A stretch of DNA of 64,000 bases from Pseudomonas sp. CC6-YY-74 (GTDB lineage: Bacteria > Pseudomonadota > Gammaproteobacteria > Pseudomonadales > Pseudomonadaceae): the NCBI RefSeq assembly GCF_002025205.1, contig NZ_CP019947.1, forward strand, positions 2,642,001-2,706,000. Reading direction: 5' to 3'. The notes beneath the pieces are model-generated. The model saw only the letters and a list, made by a program, of their open reading frames with translations. It did not search any database and was not told the origin of the DNA. The stretch's first letter is position 1. The number at the start of each line of letters is the position of its first letter. The position numbers and the translations under genes are program-made. Of the stretch, positions 34,479 to 44,290 are shown piece by piece.

Positions 34479-35228
34479 TCAGAGTGCCAACACTACATGC
34501 ATATAGCGTTTAAGAATGGCCAACATGTCCTCATTATCCAACTGCTCGAGCCCATCGAGCAGGCCCTGATACTCCATCCAGCCAATAATCGCCGTCAACA
34601 GCTTGGCATCCTGCTCGGGCTGCGCTGAACCCAACACCTGGCAAAACTGGCTGACGCCCTGCAAGAGAATCTGCCGATGGGCGCGCACCAACTCGTGCAA
34701 GCGCGGATTGAGCAAGGCTTCCTGTTTGAAGGCCTGCTCGGCGAGCAAATGGTCACGACGGCTAAGCAGTTGATGGCGCACGTACTCCAGCGCCAAGCGG
34801 GCAATCTCGTCTGCCAGGTACTGGCGTGCCTGCACGCTGCCATCGAGCGCGTCGAGCAACGCCTGCAACACACCCTCGGTGCTGCTCCAGAATTTGGCCA
34901 TGTAGGCAGCGCTGCGTTCAACGAACTGGGCGAAGGTATCGGTGATCAGGTCATCGATATCCTTGAAGTAATAGGTGGTGGCCGACAGCGGCACCCCGGC
35001 TTCGGTGGCTACCGCGCGATGGCGTACGGCGCGCACGCCATCGCGCACGATGATGGCCATGGCGGCATCGAGAATCGCCTGACGACGCTGCTCGCTGCCC
35101 TGCCGGCTGGTTTTGCGGCCCTGGTACTGCACACTCTGGGCCACGGCATTGGCCACACTGGTGGCGCTATCTTGGGCAGGGGTGGAACTCACGGCTGGAC
35201 GTCCTCGCGGCACTAAAAACAGCGACAT
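34479..35228 (-). CDS. TetR-family transcriptional regulator
   Basis: The 249-residue protein has an unusually long N-terminal extension (about 45 residues, Ser/Gln-rich) before the TetR helix-turn-helix (RRQAILDAAMAIIVRDGVRA, then HRAVATEAGVPLSATTYYFK). A ligand domain of about 150 residues ends with IIGWMEYQGLLDGLEQLD. The start may be further downstream; no strong ribosome site decides it. It lies between lysS and the lipoprotein gene, as PA3699 does in P. aeruginosa. The target is unknown. Confidence 0.85.
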   Translation of the reverse strand: MSLFLVPRGRPAVSSTPAQDSATSVANAVAQSVQYQGRKTSRQGSEQRRQAILDAAMAIIVRDGVRAVRHRAVATEAGVPLSATTYYFKDIDDLITDTFAQFVERSAAYMAKFWSSTEGVLQALLDALDGSVQARQYLADEIARLALEYVRHQLLSRRDHLLAEQAFKQEALLNPRLHELVRAHRQILLQGVSQFCQVLGSAQPEQDAKLLTAIIGWMEYQGLLDGLEQLDNEDMLAILKRYMHVVLAL

Positions 35229-35274
35229 CTCGTGTTAGGCAGTATTGCGCAGAATAATTTCAGCGCCAGACAAC

Positions 35275-35297
35275 AAAAAGCCGCCCGAGGGCGGCTT
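35275..35297 (-). terminator. Intrinsic terminator of lysS
   Basis: GCCGCCC (35280-35286) and GGGCGGC (35289-35295) pair around a GA loop. On the minus strand five T follow (A5 at 35275-35279). Confidence 0.85.
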
Positions 35298-35301
35298 GGC
35301 T

Positions 35302-36804
35302 TCACGCCTGCGGGCGCATGTGCGGGAAGAGGATCACGTCGCGAATCGACGGCGCATTGGTCAGCAGCATCACCAGGCGGTCGATACCGATACCTTCACC
35401 GGCGGTCGGCGGCATGCCGTACTCCAGGGCGCGGACGAAATCGGCATCGTAGTGCATGGCTTCGTCGTCGCCGGCGTCCTTGTCGGCCACCTGGGCCTGG
35501 AAGCGTTCGGCCTGGTCTTCCGCGTCGTTCAACTCGGAATAGGCGTTGGCGATTTCACGGCCGCCGATAAACAGCTCGAAACGGTCGGTGACGCTGGGGT
35601 CTGCATCGTTGCGCCGGGCCAGCGGCGACACTTCGAACGGGTATTGGGTGATAAAGGTCGGTTGCTCCAGCTTGTGCTCGACCAACTCTTCGAAAATCAT
35701 GGTTTGCAGCTTGCCCAGGCCTTCGTAGCCCTTCACGTCGGCGCCGACGGTCTCGGCGATGTCCCGCGCCTTGTCGATATCGCGCAGATCTTCGGCACTG
35801 ATTTGCGGGTTGTACTTGAGGATCGAATCGAACAGCGACAGGCGGGCGAACGGCTCGCCGAAGTGGAACAGCTTCTCGCCGTAGGGCACGTCGGTCGAAC
35901 CCAGCACCAGCTGCGCCAACTCGCGGAACAGCTCCTCGGTGAGGTCCATCATGTCTTCGTAATCGGCGTAGGCCTGGTAGAACTCGAGCATGGTGAACTC
36001 GGGGTTGTGCCGGGTCGACACGCCTTCATTACGGAAGTTGCGGTTGATCTCGAACACTCGCTCGAAACCGCCAACCACCAGGCGCTTGAGGTACAGCTCC
36101 GGGGCGATGCGCAGGAACATCTGCAGGTCCAGGGCATTGTGGTGAGTTTCGAACGGCTTGGCCGCGGCGCCGCCCGGAATGGTCTGCAGCATCGGCGTTT
36201 CCACTTCGAGGAAGTCGCGCTGCATGAGGAAGGTACGGATATGGGCGATCACCTGGGAGCGCACGCGGAAGGTGTCGCGCACCTCCTCGTTGACGATCAG
36301 GTCGACATAGCGCTGGCGATAGCGGGTTTCGGTATCGGTCAGGCCGTGGTGCTTGTCCGGCAGCGGACGCAGCGACTTGGTCAGCAGACGCACCTGGGTC
36401 ATCTCGACGTACAGGTCACCCTTGCCGGAACGCGCCAGGGTGCCTTCGGCGGCGATGATGTCGCCCAGGTCCCAGGTTTTCACCTCGGCCAGTTTTTCTT
36501 CCGCCAGGGTCTTGCGATTGACGTACACCTGGATGCGCCCGCTCATGTCCTGAATGACCATGAAGGAGCCGCGGTTGAGCATGATGCGACCAGCGACCTT
36601 GACCGGGATAGCGGCGTCGGCCAGCTCTTCCTTGGTCTTATCGACGTACTGTTTCTGCAAGTCCGCGCAGTAGCTGTCGCGACGGAAATCGTTGGGGAAG
36701 GCGTTGCCCTGCTCACGCGCGGCGGCAAGCTTTTCCTTGCGCTGGGCAATCAGCTTGTTTTCTTCCTGTTGCAGTTCGTGCTGGTCGAGTTGTTGGTCGC
36801 TCAT
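35302..36804 (-). CDS. lysS: Lysyl-tRNA synthetase (class II)
   Basis: The 500-residue enzyme has an OB-fold anticodon-binding domain (about 60-170) and a class II catalytic domain. Motif 1 is near 190-215, motif 2 is [15 protein letters not shown] and motif 3 is [12 protein letters not shown] at the end. It charges tRNA-Lys with lysine. It follows prfB on the same strand, the prfB-lysS order found in many gammaproteobacteria. Confidence 0.96.
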   Translation of the reverse strand: MSDQQLDQHELQQEENKLIAQRKEKLAAAREQGNAFPNDFRRDSYCADLQKQYVDKTKEELADAAIPVKVAGRIMLNRGSFMVIQDMSGRIQVYVNRKTLAEEKLAEVKTWDLGDIIAAEGTLARSGKGDLYVEMTQVRLLTKSLRPLPDKHHGLTDTETRYRQRYVDLIVNEEVRDTFRVRSQVIAHIRTFLMQRDFLEVETPMLQTIPGGAAAKPFETHHNALDLQMFLRIAPELYLKRLVVGGFERVFEINRNFRNEGVSTRHNPEFTMLEFYQAYADYEDMMDLTEELFRELAQLVLGSTDVPYGEKLFHFGEPFARLSLFDSILKYNPQISAEDLRDIDKARDIAETVGADVKGYEGLGKLQTMIFEELVEHKLEQPTFITQYPFEVSPLARRNDADPSVTDRFELFIGGREIANAYSELNDAEDQAERFQAQVADKDAGDDEAMHYDADFVRALEYGMPPTAGEGIGIDRLVMLLTNAPSIRDVILFPHMRPQA

Positions 36805-36904
36805 GGTCTCTGGTCTTTCCTGGTAATCGTAGGCTGGTGCTGAGCGCAGCGATGCTCAACATCCGGCCAATGGGCCGGCCTCCTACGCAAATGCAGCGCC
36901 GCTC

Positions 36905-36925
36905 GTTGGGCCTGACCGGCCCAAC
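36905..36925. repeat. Hairpin in the prfB-lysS spacer
   Basis: GTTGGGCC (36905-36912) and GGCCCAAC (36918-36925) form an 8-bp stem just after prfB. The neighbouring 36828-36866 resembles the ackA-pta spacer repeat. Confidence 0.5.
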
Positions 36926-36940
36926 CTACATTACGTGTGG

Positions 36941-38036
36941 TTAAAGCCCCTGTTTCAGGCTGGCCACCAGGTACTCGTCAATATCGCCGTCGAGCACGTT
37001 GACGCAGTCGCTACGCTCGATATTGGTCCGCAGATCCTTGATCCGCGACTGATCGAGCACGTAGGAGCGAATCTGATGCCCCCAGCCGATGTCCGACTTG
37101 GTGTCTTCCAGGGCTTGCGAGGCGGCATTGCGCTTCTGCACTTCCTGCTCGTACAGGCGCGCCCGCAACATCTTCATCGCGGTGTCTTTGTTGGCGTGCT
37201 GCGAGCGTTCGTTCTGGCAACAGACCACGGTATTGCTCGGCACGTGGGTAATCCGCACCGCCGAGTCGGTGGTGTTGACGTGCTGACCACCGGCGCCCGA
37301 AGAGCGGTAGGTGTCGATACGCAGGTCCGACGGGTTGATGTCGATTTCGATGTTGTCATCGATTTCCGGCGAGACGAACACGGCCGAGAACGAGGTGTGA
37401 CGACGGTTGCCGGAGTCGAACGGACTCTTGCGCACCAGGCGGTGCACACCGATCTCGGTGCGCAGCCAGCCGAAGGCGTACTCGCCCTTGATGTGCAGGG
37501 TCGCGCCCTTGATCCCGGCTACTTCACCGGCCGACAGCTCCATGATGGTGGCGTCGAAACCGCGCTTGTCGGCCCAGCGCAGGTACATGCGCAGCAAGAT
37601 GTTGGCCCAGTCCTGGGCTTCGGTGCCGCCGGAGCCGGCCTGGATGTCCAGGTAGGCGTTGTTGGCGTCCATCTCGCCGCTGAACATGCGGCGAAATTCC
37701 ATCTTCTCGAGGATGCCGCGCAGGCGCTCGACCTCGGCCGCGACATCGTCGACGGCGCCCTGGTCTTCTTCTTCGGCAGCCATCTGCAGCAAGTCGCGGG
37801 AGTCGACCAGGTTGCCGTCGAGGTCGTCGATAGTCTCGACGATCAACGCCAGAGCGGCGCGCTCACGCCCCAGATTCTGGGCGTATTCGGGGTTGTTCCA
37901 GACGTTCGGGTCTTCGAGTTCGCGATTTACTTCAACTAGACGATCATGCTTTTGATCGTAGTCAAAGATACCCCCGAATAGTCTGGGTGCGCTCGGACAG
38001 GTCCTTGAGGCTATTCAGGATCGGGTTGATTTCCAT
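36941..38036 (-). CDS. prfB: Peptide chain release factor 2 (programmed +1 frameshift)
   Basis: Translation starts at ATG 38036 ([20 protein letters not shown], then RGYL) and meets an in-frame TGA at 37964-37962. A +1 shift at CTT-TGA-C continues as [13 protein letters not shown] to the stop at 36941, giving about 364 residues. The catalytic GGQ ([10 protein letters not shown]) and the stop-codon-reading SPF (RKSPFDSG) are present. RF2 ends translation at UGA and UAA. The frameshift is the known autoregulation of RF2 level. Confidence 0.96.
37962..37976 (-). promoter_or_regulatory. RF2 programmed frameshift signal
   Basis: On the minus strand CGGGGG-TAT-CTT-TGA-C: a G-rich Shine-Dalgarno-like stretch three bases before the CTT slip codon and the TGA stop. 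E. coli has AGGGGG at this place. Confidence 0.92.
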
Positions 38037-38152
38037 GGCTGGCGGCACTCGCAGGTAAAACTTTCGGAAAAGCCGGCGAGTATACCGTAGTCGCACTAGC
38101 TCTGGCAGCCCGCACGCGGCCGTGATTGGCCAGGCGGCAGACCAGCGGGCGC

Positions 38153-39814
38153 TCAGCCGGCAACGCCCTCGCCCACGGGCCGCGCCAGGCTAACCTCCTG
38201 GCCCGGCCAAGATTGCGGCTCGAGAATCAACTGCGCAGCTTTCTCGGCGATCATCAACACCGGCGAACAGGTGTTGCCCGAGACGATGCTCGGCATGATC
38301 GACGCATCGGCGATACGCAGCCCCGGCACACCATGTACGCGCAACTGCGCATCGACCACCGCAGCGCGCCCCGAGCCCATCTTGCAGGTGCCGACCGGAT
38401 GAAAAATCGTGGTACCGATCTCCCCCGCCGCCCGCTGCAGGTCTTCCTGGCTCTGGTAACTCGGCCCCGGCTTGTATTCCTCGGGCTTGAAGGCCGCCAG
38501 CGCCGGCGCGGCGACGATGCGTCGAGTCAGGCGGATGGCATCGGCCGCCACCTGCAAGTCACGCTGGTCACTCAGGTAGTTGGGTTGAATCAACGGCGCC
38601 TGCGCGACGTCCAGCGAACGTATTTCGACCTTGCCACGGCTGTGCGGACGCAGGTTGCACACCGAGGCGGTGAAGGCCGGAAAGTCATGCAGCGGCTCGC
38701 CGAAACGCTCCAGCGACAGCGGCTGCACGTGGTACTGCAGGTTGGCCGATGCCTGCTCGGCACTGGACCGGGCAAACGCGCCCAACTGGCTCGGCGCCAT
38801 GGCCAGCGGGCCGCTGCGCTTGAACAAGTACTCCAGGCCCATGCCCAGCTTGCCCCACAGGCTGCCGGCGATTTGATTGAGGGTCGGCACGCCGCTGACC
38901 TGGTAGATCAGCCGTAGCTGCAAATGATCCTGCAGGTTCTCGCCCACGCCGGCCAGCTCGTGCTGCACGCCGATGCCCAGGCGCTGCAATAACGGCCGCG
39001 GACCGATACCCGAACGCTGCAGCAGTGCCGGCGTGCCGATCGAGCCGGCACACAGGATGATCTCGCGGCGCGCCCGGATCAGCCGCTCGCGACCCTGCCA
39101 GCGCAGACTCAGCGCATCGGCGCGGCCCTCGGCGAGCACCACCCGCTGCACCTCGGCACCCGTCAGTACGCGCAGATTGGGCCGTTGACGAATATCGCGG
39201 AGGAAGGCTTTCGCCGCGTTCCAGCGTACGCCACGGCGCTGATTGACCTGGAAATAGCTGCAACCTTCGTTATCGCCCGCGTTGAAATCTTCGATGCTGG
39301 CGATACCGCTCTGCCCCGCGGCCTGACGGAAGGCTTCCAGCACCTGCCAGGACAGGCGCTGGCGTTCGACCCGCCACTCGCCTGCCGCGCCATGCACCGC
39401 GCTGCTGCCGGCGAAATGGTTCTCCGTGCGTTTGAACAGCGGCAAGACATCATCCCAGGCCCAGCCGAGATTGCCGGCCGTCGCCCAAGCATCGTAGTCG
39501 CGGGCCTGGCCGCGCATGTAGATCATGCCGTTGATCGACGAGCTGCCGCCCAGCACCCGGCCGCGCGGATAGTTCAGCGCACGGCCGTTCAGGCCGGGTT
39601 CGGCCTCGGTGGAATAGCACCAGTCGGTGCGCGGGTTGCCGATGCAATACAGGTAACCGACCGGAATATGGATCCACGGATAGTTGTCACGCCCGCCGGC
39701 CTCCAGCAGCAACACCCGTACCGCAGGATCGGCAGACAGGCGATTGGCCAACAGGCAGCCGGCCGGTCCGGCCCCGACGATCAGGTAGTCGTAGCTGTCC
39801 TCGAGTTGCTGCAT
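38153..39814 (-). CDS. GMC-family FAD oxidoreductase (choline/alcohol dehydrogenase-like)
   Basis: The roughly 553-residue flavoprotein starts with the FAD-binding motif DYLIVGAGPAGCLLANRL and has the GMC signatures (GRVLGGSSSINGMIYMRG and GSIGTPALLQRSGIGP). The C-terminal active site has HPVGTCKMG and IMPSIVSGNTCSPVLMIAEK. These enzymes oxidise alcohols such as choline or aliphatic alcohols to aldehydes. There is no betaine-aldehyde dehydrogenase or betI beside it, so a choline role is not supported by context. ATG 39814 is chosen for its GAGGG site. Confidence 0.88.
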   Translation of the reverse strand: MQQLEDSYDYLIVGAGPAGCLLANRLSADPAVRVLLLEAGGRDNYPWIHIPVGYLYCIGNPRTDWCYSTEAEPGLNGRALNYPRGRVLGGSSSINGMIYMRGQARDYDAWATAGNLGWAWDDVLPLFKRTENHFAGSSAVHGAAGEWRVERQRLSWQVLEAFRQAAGQSGIASIEDFNAGDNEGCSYFQVNQRRGVRWNAAKAFLRDIRQRPNLRVLTGAEVQRVVLAEGRADALSLRWQGRERLIRARREIILCAGSIGTPALLQRSGIGPRPLLQRLGIGVQHELAGVGENLQDHLQLRLIYQVSGVPTLNQIAGSLWGKLGMGLEYLFKRSGPLAMAPSQLGAFARSSAEQASANLQYHVQPLSLERFGEPLHDFPAFTASVCNLRPHSRGKVEIRSLDVAQAPLIQPNYLSDQRDLQVAADAIRLTRRIVAAPALAAFKPEEYKPGPSYQSQEDLQRAAGEIGTTIFHPVGTCKMGSGRAAVVDAQLRVHGVPGLRIADASIMPSIVSGNTCSPVLMIAEKAAQLILEPQSWPGQEVSLARPVGEGVAG

Positions 39815-40009
39815 CGGTGCCCTCGTCATGCTCGTGTTGATGCCAATGACCTCCAGCCTAGCCGCTCGGGCCGCGCGGCAGAATGATCATTTGGTCTGAG
39901 ATAGACGCGGTGAATGGCAACCGGGCCGGTAAATCCCATGTTCCCGTGCAAGGTCTGCGACAGCGTCATCCACCCTATCGCGCCCTGGTAACCCGGATGC
40001 AATCTAAGG

Positions 40010-40159
40010 ATGGAGTGCCCGGGCAATGCGCCGCCACCCGCAGAGAAAAGCAAACCACCCGAACCACCGGGAACCCTTGCTGGGGGTTTGCCCAGCCATG
40101 TTTTGCAGCAGAACCTGACCGGAGTTGAGTAGCTGATCGAGCAAACCACGGGCATTCAT
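40010..40159 (-). pseudogene. DUF533 (YebE-like) N-terminal fragment
   Basis: From ATG 40159 the minus strand reads MNARGLLDQLLNSGQVLLQN, typical of DUF533 (TerB-like) inner-membrane proteins. After about 28 residues a frameshift leads to GGLLFSAGGGALP, the next family block, and the rest is missing. The remaining 180 bases towards the GMC gene are intergenic-repeat debris (TGCATCCGGGTTAC, GGGTGGATGACGC). Confidence 0.6.
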
Positions 40160-40167
40160 CGACACGT

Positions 40168-40830
40168 CTCCTGGCAGTCAAAGGCGTGCGCACCACCTAT
40201 GGCTCTTACAACGCTGGCCAGGATTGCACTGCGGCCTGCCGCATCTATGCTCAAACAAGTATCCATGACCGTTTAGCCGCGGAGCTGGGTGATGCCGTGA
40301 GCAACTTGCGCGTTGCCCGCAAGACGGACGCGGACAACGCGATCGGCCCGCTGATCAGTGCGCGCCAGCGCGACCGAGAGGCCCGTTTCGTCGAGCGCGC
40401 CCTTGGTCAGCCGCATATCGAGCACGTCACCGGCGCCGCCGTGCATTCCGGCCCCGATTTCTATTACCAGCCGACCCTGCTCGCCGGCTGCAGACAGCCA
40501 GCGCGAGGTGTTCGGCCCGGTGGTCACCGTCACCCGTTTCGACGAACTGGTTACCGCGGTGGACTGGGCCAACGACTCCGCATACGGCCTGGCGTCTTCG
40601 CTGTGGGCCGACAACCTGGACAAGGCCGTGCAGGTCGCCGCGCGTCTGCAGTACGGCAGCACCTGGATCAACAGTCACTTCATGCTGGTCAGCGCGATGC
40701 CCCATGCGGCCTCAAGCGCTCCGGCCACGGCAAGGATCCGTCCAGCGATTCGCGGCAGGACTACAGCGTGGTGCGCCACATCATGGCTCGCCACGGCGAG
40801 CAACTGGATTGCGCAGGTAGTAGCAAAAAT
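40168..40830 (+). pseudogene. Aldehyde dehydrogenase 3'-half fragment (decayed paralogue of the downstream patD)
   Basis: The fragment covers the catalytic-Cys region ([16 protein letters not shown]) to the C-terminus (VVRHIMA). Its first part (40168-40495) is in one frame and the second part ([31 protein letters not shown]) in another. The end (LKRSGHGKDPSSDSRQDYSV) returns to the first, so there are two frameshifts. The same segments occur in the intact aldehyde dehydrogenase at 45169-46593. The 5' half is absent. Its second frame runs into the start of the binding-protein gene, which is accidental. Confidence 0.85.
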
Positions 40831-40900
40831 CAGCCCCGCAAGGGCGAGCAACGCGCCGTGCAACTGTCCCGAACCCAACAATAGACAAGAGGGAATTCCA

Positions 40901-42052
40901 ATGTTCGTGCAAAAAACCGCTTTGTTGAGTGCGCTGACCAGCGCACTGCTGGCCAGCGCCAGCCTGCAAGCCGCCGAGCCGCTGATGGCGGTCGGAGCCG
41001 GCGAAGGGCGCCTGGATATCGTCGCCTGGCCCGGTTATATCGAGCGCGGCGAGACCGACAAGGGCTACGACTGGGTCACTGGTTTCGAGCAGCAGACCGG
41101 CTGCATGGTCAACGTCAAGACCGCCGCCACCTCCGACGAAATGGTCAGTCTGATGGCCAAGGGCGGCTACGACCTGGTCACCGCCTCGGGCGACGCCTCG
41201 CTGCGCCTGGTCGCCGGCAAGCGCGTACAGCCGATCAATATCGACCTGATTCCCAACTGGAAGTCGCTCGACGAGCGCCTCAAGGACGCACCCTGGCACA
41301 CCGTTGCCGGCCAGCATTACGGCACCCCCTATCAATGGGGACCGAACGTGCTGATGTACAACAGCAGCGTGTTCAAAGAGGCGCCGACCAGCTGGAAGGT
41401 GGTGTTCGAGAAGCAGACCCTGCCCGATGGCAAGAGCAACGAGGGTCGGGTCCAGGCCTATGACGGCCCGATCTACATCGCCGACGCGGCGCTCTACCTC
41501 AAGGCGACCAAGCCCGAGCTGGGAATCGACGACCCCTACCTGCTCAACGAGGCGCAGTACGCCGCCACCCTGGCCCTGCTGCGCCAGCAACATGAACTGA
41601 TCCACCGTTACTGGCACGACGCCACGGTGCAGATGAGCGACTTCAAGAACGAAGGGGTGATCGCCTCGGGCTCCTGGCCGTATCAGGTCAACGCCCTGCA
41701 GGCGGAAAGCCAGCAAATCGCCTCAGTGGTGCCGGTAGAGGGCGCCACTGGCTGGGCCGACACCACCATGCTGCACGCCGAGGCCAAGCACCCGAACTGC
41801 GCCTACAAGTGGATGAACTGGTCGCTGGAGCCCAAGGTGCAAGGCGACCTGGCCTCCTGGTTCGGCTCCCTGCCGGCGGTACCCGCCGCCTGCCAGGGTA
41901 ATGAACTGCTCGGCGCCGAAGGTTGCAAGACCAATGGCTTCGACAAGTTCGAGCAGATCGCCTTCTGGAAGACCCCGCAGGCCGAGGGCGGAAAATACGT
42001 GCCCTACAGCCGCTGGACCCAGGACTACATCGCCATCATGGGCGGCCGTTGA
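40901..42052 (+). CDS. ydcS: Polyamine ABC transporter periplasmic binding protein (YdcS-like)
   Basis: The 383-residue protein has a Sec signal (LLSALTSALLASASLQA, cut before AEP) and a PotD-type binding fold (LDIVAWPGYIERG, FEQQTGCMVNVK, QWGPNVLMYNSSVF, SHFM-independent). ATG 40901 has an AGAGGG ribosome site. It should capture putrescine, spermidine or a related amine for the permease/ATPase encoded downstream. The gene order with patD follows E. coli ydcSTUV-patD, so a YdcS-type assignment is inferred. Confidence 0.85.
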   Translation: MFVQKTALLSALTSALLASASLQAAEPLMAVGAGEGRLDIVAWPGYIERGETDKGYDWVTGFEQQTGCMVNVKTAATSDEMVSLMAKGGYDLVTASGDASLRLVAGKRVQPINIDLIPNWKSLDERLKDAPWHTVAGQHYGTPYQWGPNVLMYNSSVFKEAPTSWKVVFEKQTLPDGKSNEGRVQAYDGPIYIADAALYLKATKPELGIDDPYLLNEAQYAATLALLRQQHELIHRYWHDATVQMSDFKNEGVIASGSWPYQVNALQAESQQIASVVPVEGATGWADTTMLHAEAKHPNCAYKWMNWSLEPKVQGDLASWFGSLPAVPAACQGNELLGAEGCKTNGFDKFEQIAFWKTPQAEGGKYVPYSRWTQDYIAIMGGR

Positions 42053-42249
42053 TCCTGTCATCGCGCTGGCTGCGCGGTCCGTGGGCCGCGTTGTGTCCTC
42101 GCACGAACCGCTCGCTCACGGAGCTTCGGTGTGAGCCACACACGGGGAGCGATCTGATGGCGGCTGGCTAAAACCTTATCCAGCCGCGCATCCCGAGCAG
42201 TTGGTTTCACCGTGACACATCCACCCTGCCCCGTATCGGCAAAGCCTGG

Positions 42250-42276
42250 CAGCCAGGGCGGGATGGCTGGTTTTTT
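42250..42276 (+). terminator. Terminator/attenuator between ydcS- and ydcT-like genes
   Basis: CAGCCA (42250-42255) and TGGCTG (42264-42269) form a stem with a GGGCGGGA loop, then six T. It lies inside the operon, 18 bp before the ATPase start. Partial termination here would give more binding protein than membrane components. Confidence 0.6.
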
Positions 42277-42294
42277 CTCCTGGAGTTTTTTGAC

Positions 42295-43338
42295 ATGACC
42301 CTTGCAGTGCAATTCACCGGTGTGTCGCGCGTGTTCGGCGAGGTCAAGGCCGTCGACCGGGTGTCCATCGACATCCAGGATGGCGAATTCTTCTCCCTGC
42401 TCGGCCCCTCGGGCTCGGGCAAAACCACCTGCCTGCGCCTGATCGCCGGTTTCGAGCAGCCCAGCGCCGGCAGCATCCGCATCCACGGCGAGGAGGCCGT
42501 GGGCCTGGCGCCCTATCAGCGCGACGTCAACACGGTGTTCCAGGACTACGCACTGTTCCCGCACATGAACGTGCTGGACAACGTCGCCTACGGCCTCAAG
42601 GTCAAGGGCGTGGGCAAGAGCGAGCGCTATGCCCGTGCCGAAGAGACCCTGGCCCTGGTCGCCCTGGATGGCTACGGCCCGCGCAAACCGGCGCAACTGT
42701 CCGGCGGCCAGCGCCAGCGCGTGGCCCTGGCCCGCGCCCTGGTCAACCGGCCACGGGTGTTGCTGCTGGATGAACCGCTCGGCGCCCTCGACCTCAAGCT
42801 GCGCGAGCAGATGCAGGGCGAACTGAAGAAGCTGCAACGCCAGCTCGGCATCACCTTCATCTTCGTCACCCACGACCAGACCGAGGCGCTGTCGATGTCC
42901 GACCGTGTCGCGGTGTTCAACCAGGGTCGCATCGAGCAGGTCGACAGCCCGCGCAACCTGTACATGAAGCCGGCGACCGCGTTCGTCGCCGAGTTCGTCG
43001 GCACCTCCAACGTGCTGCGCGGCGAGCTGGCCAAACGCCTGACCGGCCAGGCCCTACCCTGCTCGATCCGCCCCGAGCACATTCGCTTCGCCGACGACCA
43101 GGCGGCCACCAGCGGCGAGGTGGAAGTCAGCGGCCTGCTGCTCGACATCCAGTACCAGGGCGCGGCCACCCGCTATGAAATCCAGCTGGATAACGGCCAG
43201 AATCTCAGCATCAGCCAGGCCAACGATCAGTGGCAGGCCGGCACCTCGGCTTTCCAGCCGGGCCAGGCCGTGACCGCGCGCTGGGCCCGGGCGGCCATGG
43301 TCGCCCTGCAGGACGGCGCGACGAGTGAGGGTCACTGA
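42295..43338 (+). CDS. ydcT: Polyamine ABC transporter ATPase (PotA/YdcT-like)
   Basis: The 347-residue ATPase has Walker A GPSGSGKTT (37-45), Q-loop FQDYALFPHM, signature LSGGQ (135-139), Walker B LLLDEP and the switch His of FVTHDQTEALS. A TOBE domain follows from about 270. It powers polyamine uptake with the two permeases. Translation starts at ATG 42295 after GGAG. Its stop is followed within 2 bases by the next gene's start. Confidence 0.9.
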   Translation: MTLAVQFTGVSRVFGEVKAVDRVSIDIQDGEFFSLLGPSGSGKTTCLRLIAGFEQPSAGSIRIHGEEAVGLAPYQRDVNTVFQDYALFPHMNVLDNVAYGLKVKGVGKSERYARAEETLALVALDGYGPRKPAQLSGGQRQRVALARALVNRPRVLLLDEPLGALDLKLREQMQGELKKLQRQLGITFIFVTHDQTEALSMSDRVAVFNQGRIEQVDSPRNLYMKPATAFVAEFVGTSNVLRGELAKRLTGQALPCSIRPEHIRFADDQAATSGEVEVSGLLLDIQYQGAATRYEIQLDNGQNLSISQANDQWQAGTSAFQPGQAVTARWARAAMVALQDGATSEGH

Positions 43339-43339
43339 G

Positions 43340-44290
43340 ATGCAGGCGTCGTTGAAATCCCGGATCCGGCAGCCGGCCCATGGCCCCCTGCACCGCCTGT
43401 CCAACCTGCTGTACCGCAAGCCCAACCTATACCTGGCGCTGCTGCTGGTACCGCCGCTGCTGTGGTTCGGCGCGATCTATTTCGGCTCGCTGCTGACCCT
43501 ACTCTGGCAAGGCCTGTACACCTTCGACGACTACAGCATGACGGTGACCCCGGAGCTGACCCTGGACAACCTGAGCGCACTGTTCCGACCAGCCAACTAC
43601 GACATCATCCTGCGCACCCTGAGCATGGCCATCGCCGTATCGCTGGCCAGCGCCCTGCTGGCCTTCCCCATCGCCTACTACATGGCGCGTCACACCACGG
43701 GCAAGACCAAGGCGTTCTTCTATATCGCGGTAATGATGCCGATGTGGGCCAGCTACATCATCAAGGCCTACGCCTGGACCCTGCTGCTGGCCAAAGGCGG
43801 GGTGGCCCAGTGGTTTGTCGACCAGCTCGGCCTGGCGCCAGTGCTGCAGCTGATCCTGAACATTCCCGGGGTCGGCGGCAGCACCCTGTCGACCTCGCAC
43901 CTGGGCCGCTTCCTGGTGTTCGTCTACATCTGGCTGCCGTTCATGATCCTGCCGATCCAGGCCGCCTTGGAGCGCCTGCCGCCGTCGCTGCTGCAGGCCT
44001 CCGCCGACCTCGGCGCACGGCCCTGGCAGACCTTCGTCCAGGTGATCCTGCCGCTGTCGATCCCGGGCATCGCCGCCGGTTCGATCTTCACCTTCTCGCT
44101 GACCCTGGGCGACTTCATCGTGCCGCAGCTGGTCGGCCCGCCCGGCTTCTTCATCGGCAGCATGGTCTATGTGCAACAGGGCGCGGTCGGCAACATGCCG
44201 ATGGCCGCCGCCTTCACCCTGGTGCCGATCGTGCTGATCGCCCTCTACCTGTCCATCGTCAAACGCCTGGGGGCCTTCGATGCACTCTAA
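43340..44290 (+). CDS. ydcU: Polyamine ABC transporter permease (YdcU/PotB-like)
   Basis: The 316-residue inner-membrane protein has six predicted membrane helices and the ABC permease EAA loop [20 protein letters not shown], which docks on the ATPase. ATG 43340 follows the ATPase stop (43336-43338) directly; the GTG at 43325 would overlap it. The 3' end overlaps the second permease start by 11 bases. Confidence 0.9.
   Translation: MQASLKSRIRQPAHGPLHRLSNLLYRKPNLYLALLLVPPLLWFGAIYFGSLLTLLWQGLYTFDDYSMTVTPELTLDNLSALFRPANYDIILRTLSMAIAVSLASALLAFPIAYYMARHTTGKTKAFFYIAVMMPMWASYIIKAYAWTLLLAKGGVAQWFVDQLGLAPVLQLILNIPGVGGSTLSTSHLGRFLVFVYIWLPFMILPIQAALERLPPSLLQASADLGARPWQTFVQVILPLSIPGIAAGSIFTFSLTLGDFIVPQLVGPPGFFIGSMVYVQQGAVGNMPMAAAFTLVPIVLIALYLSIVKRLGAFDAL

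Noticed and set aside
37846..38036. prfB as a broken gene or with a downstream start at 37846
   Set aside because: The TGA lies in the known RF2 frameshift context (CTT-TGA-C after a G-rich site), so the gene is intact.
39826..40155. 109-residue minus-strand frame upstream of the GMC gene
   Set aside because: It joins a DUF533 fragment to intergenic-repeat debris. There is no whole domain, and the real fragment starts in another frame at 40159.
40358..42052. A continuous frame that would fuse aldehyde dehydrogenase sequence to the polyamine-binding protein
   Set aside because: The dehydrogenase part is a frameshifted fragment, and the binding protein has its own signal peptide, ATG 40901 and ribosome site. 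The fusion is an accident of frames.
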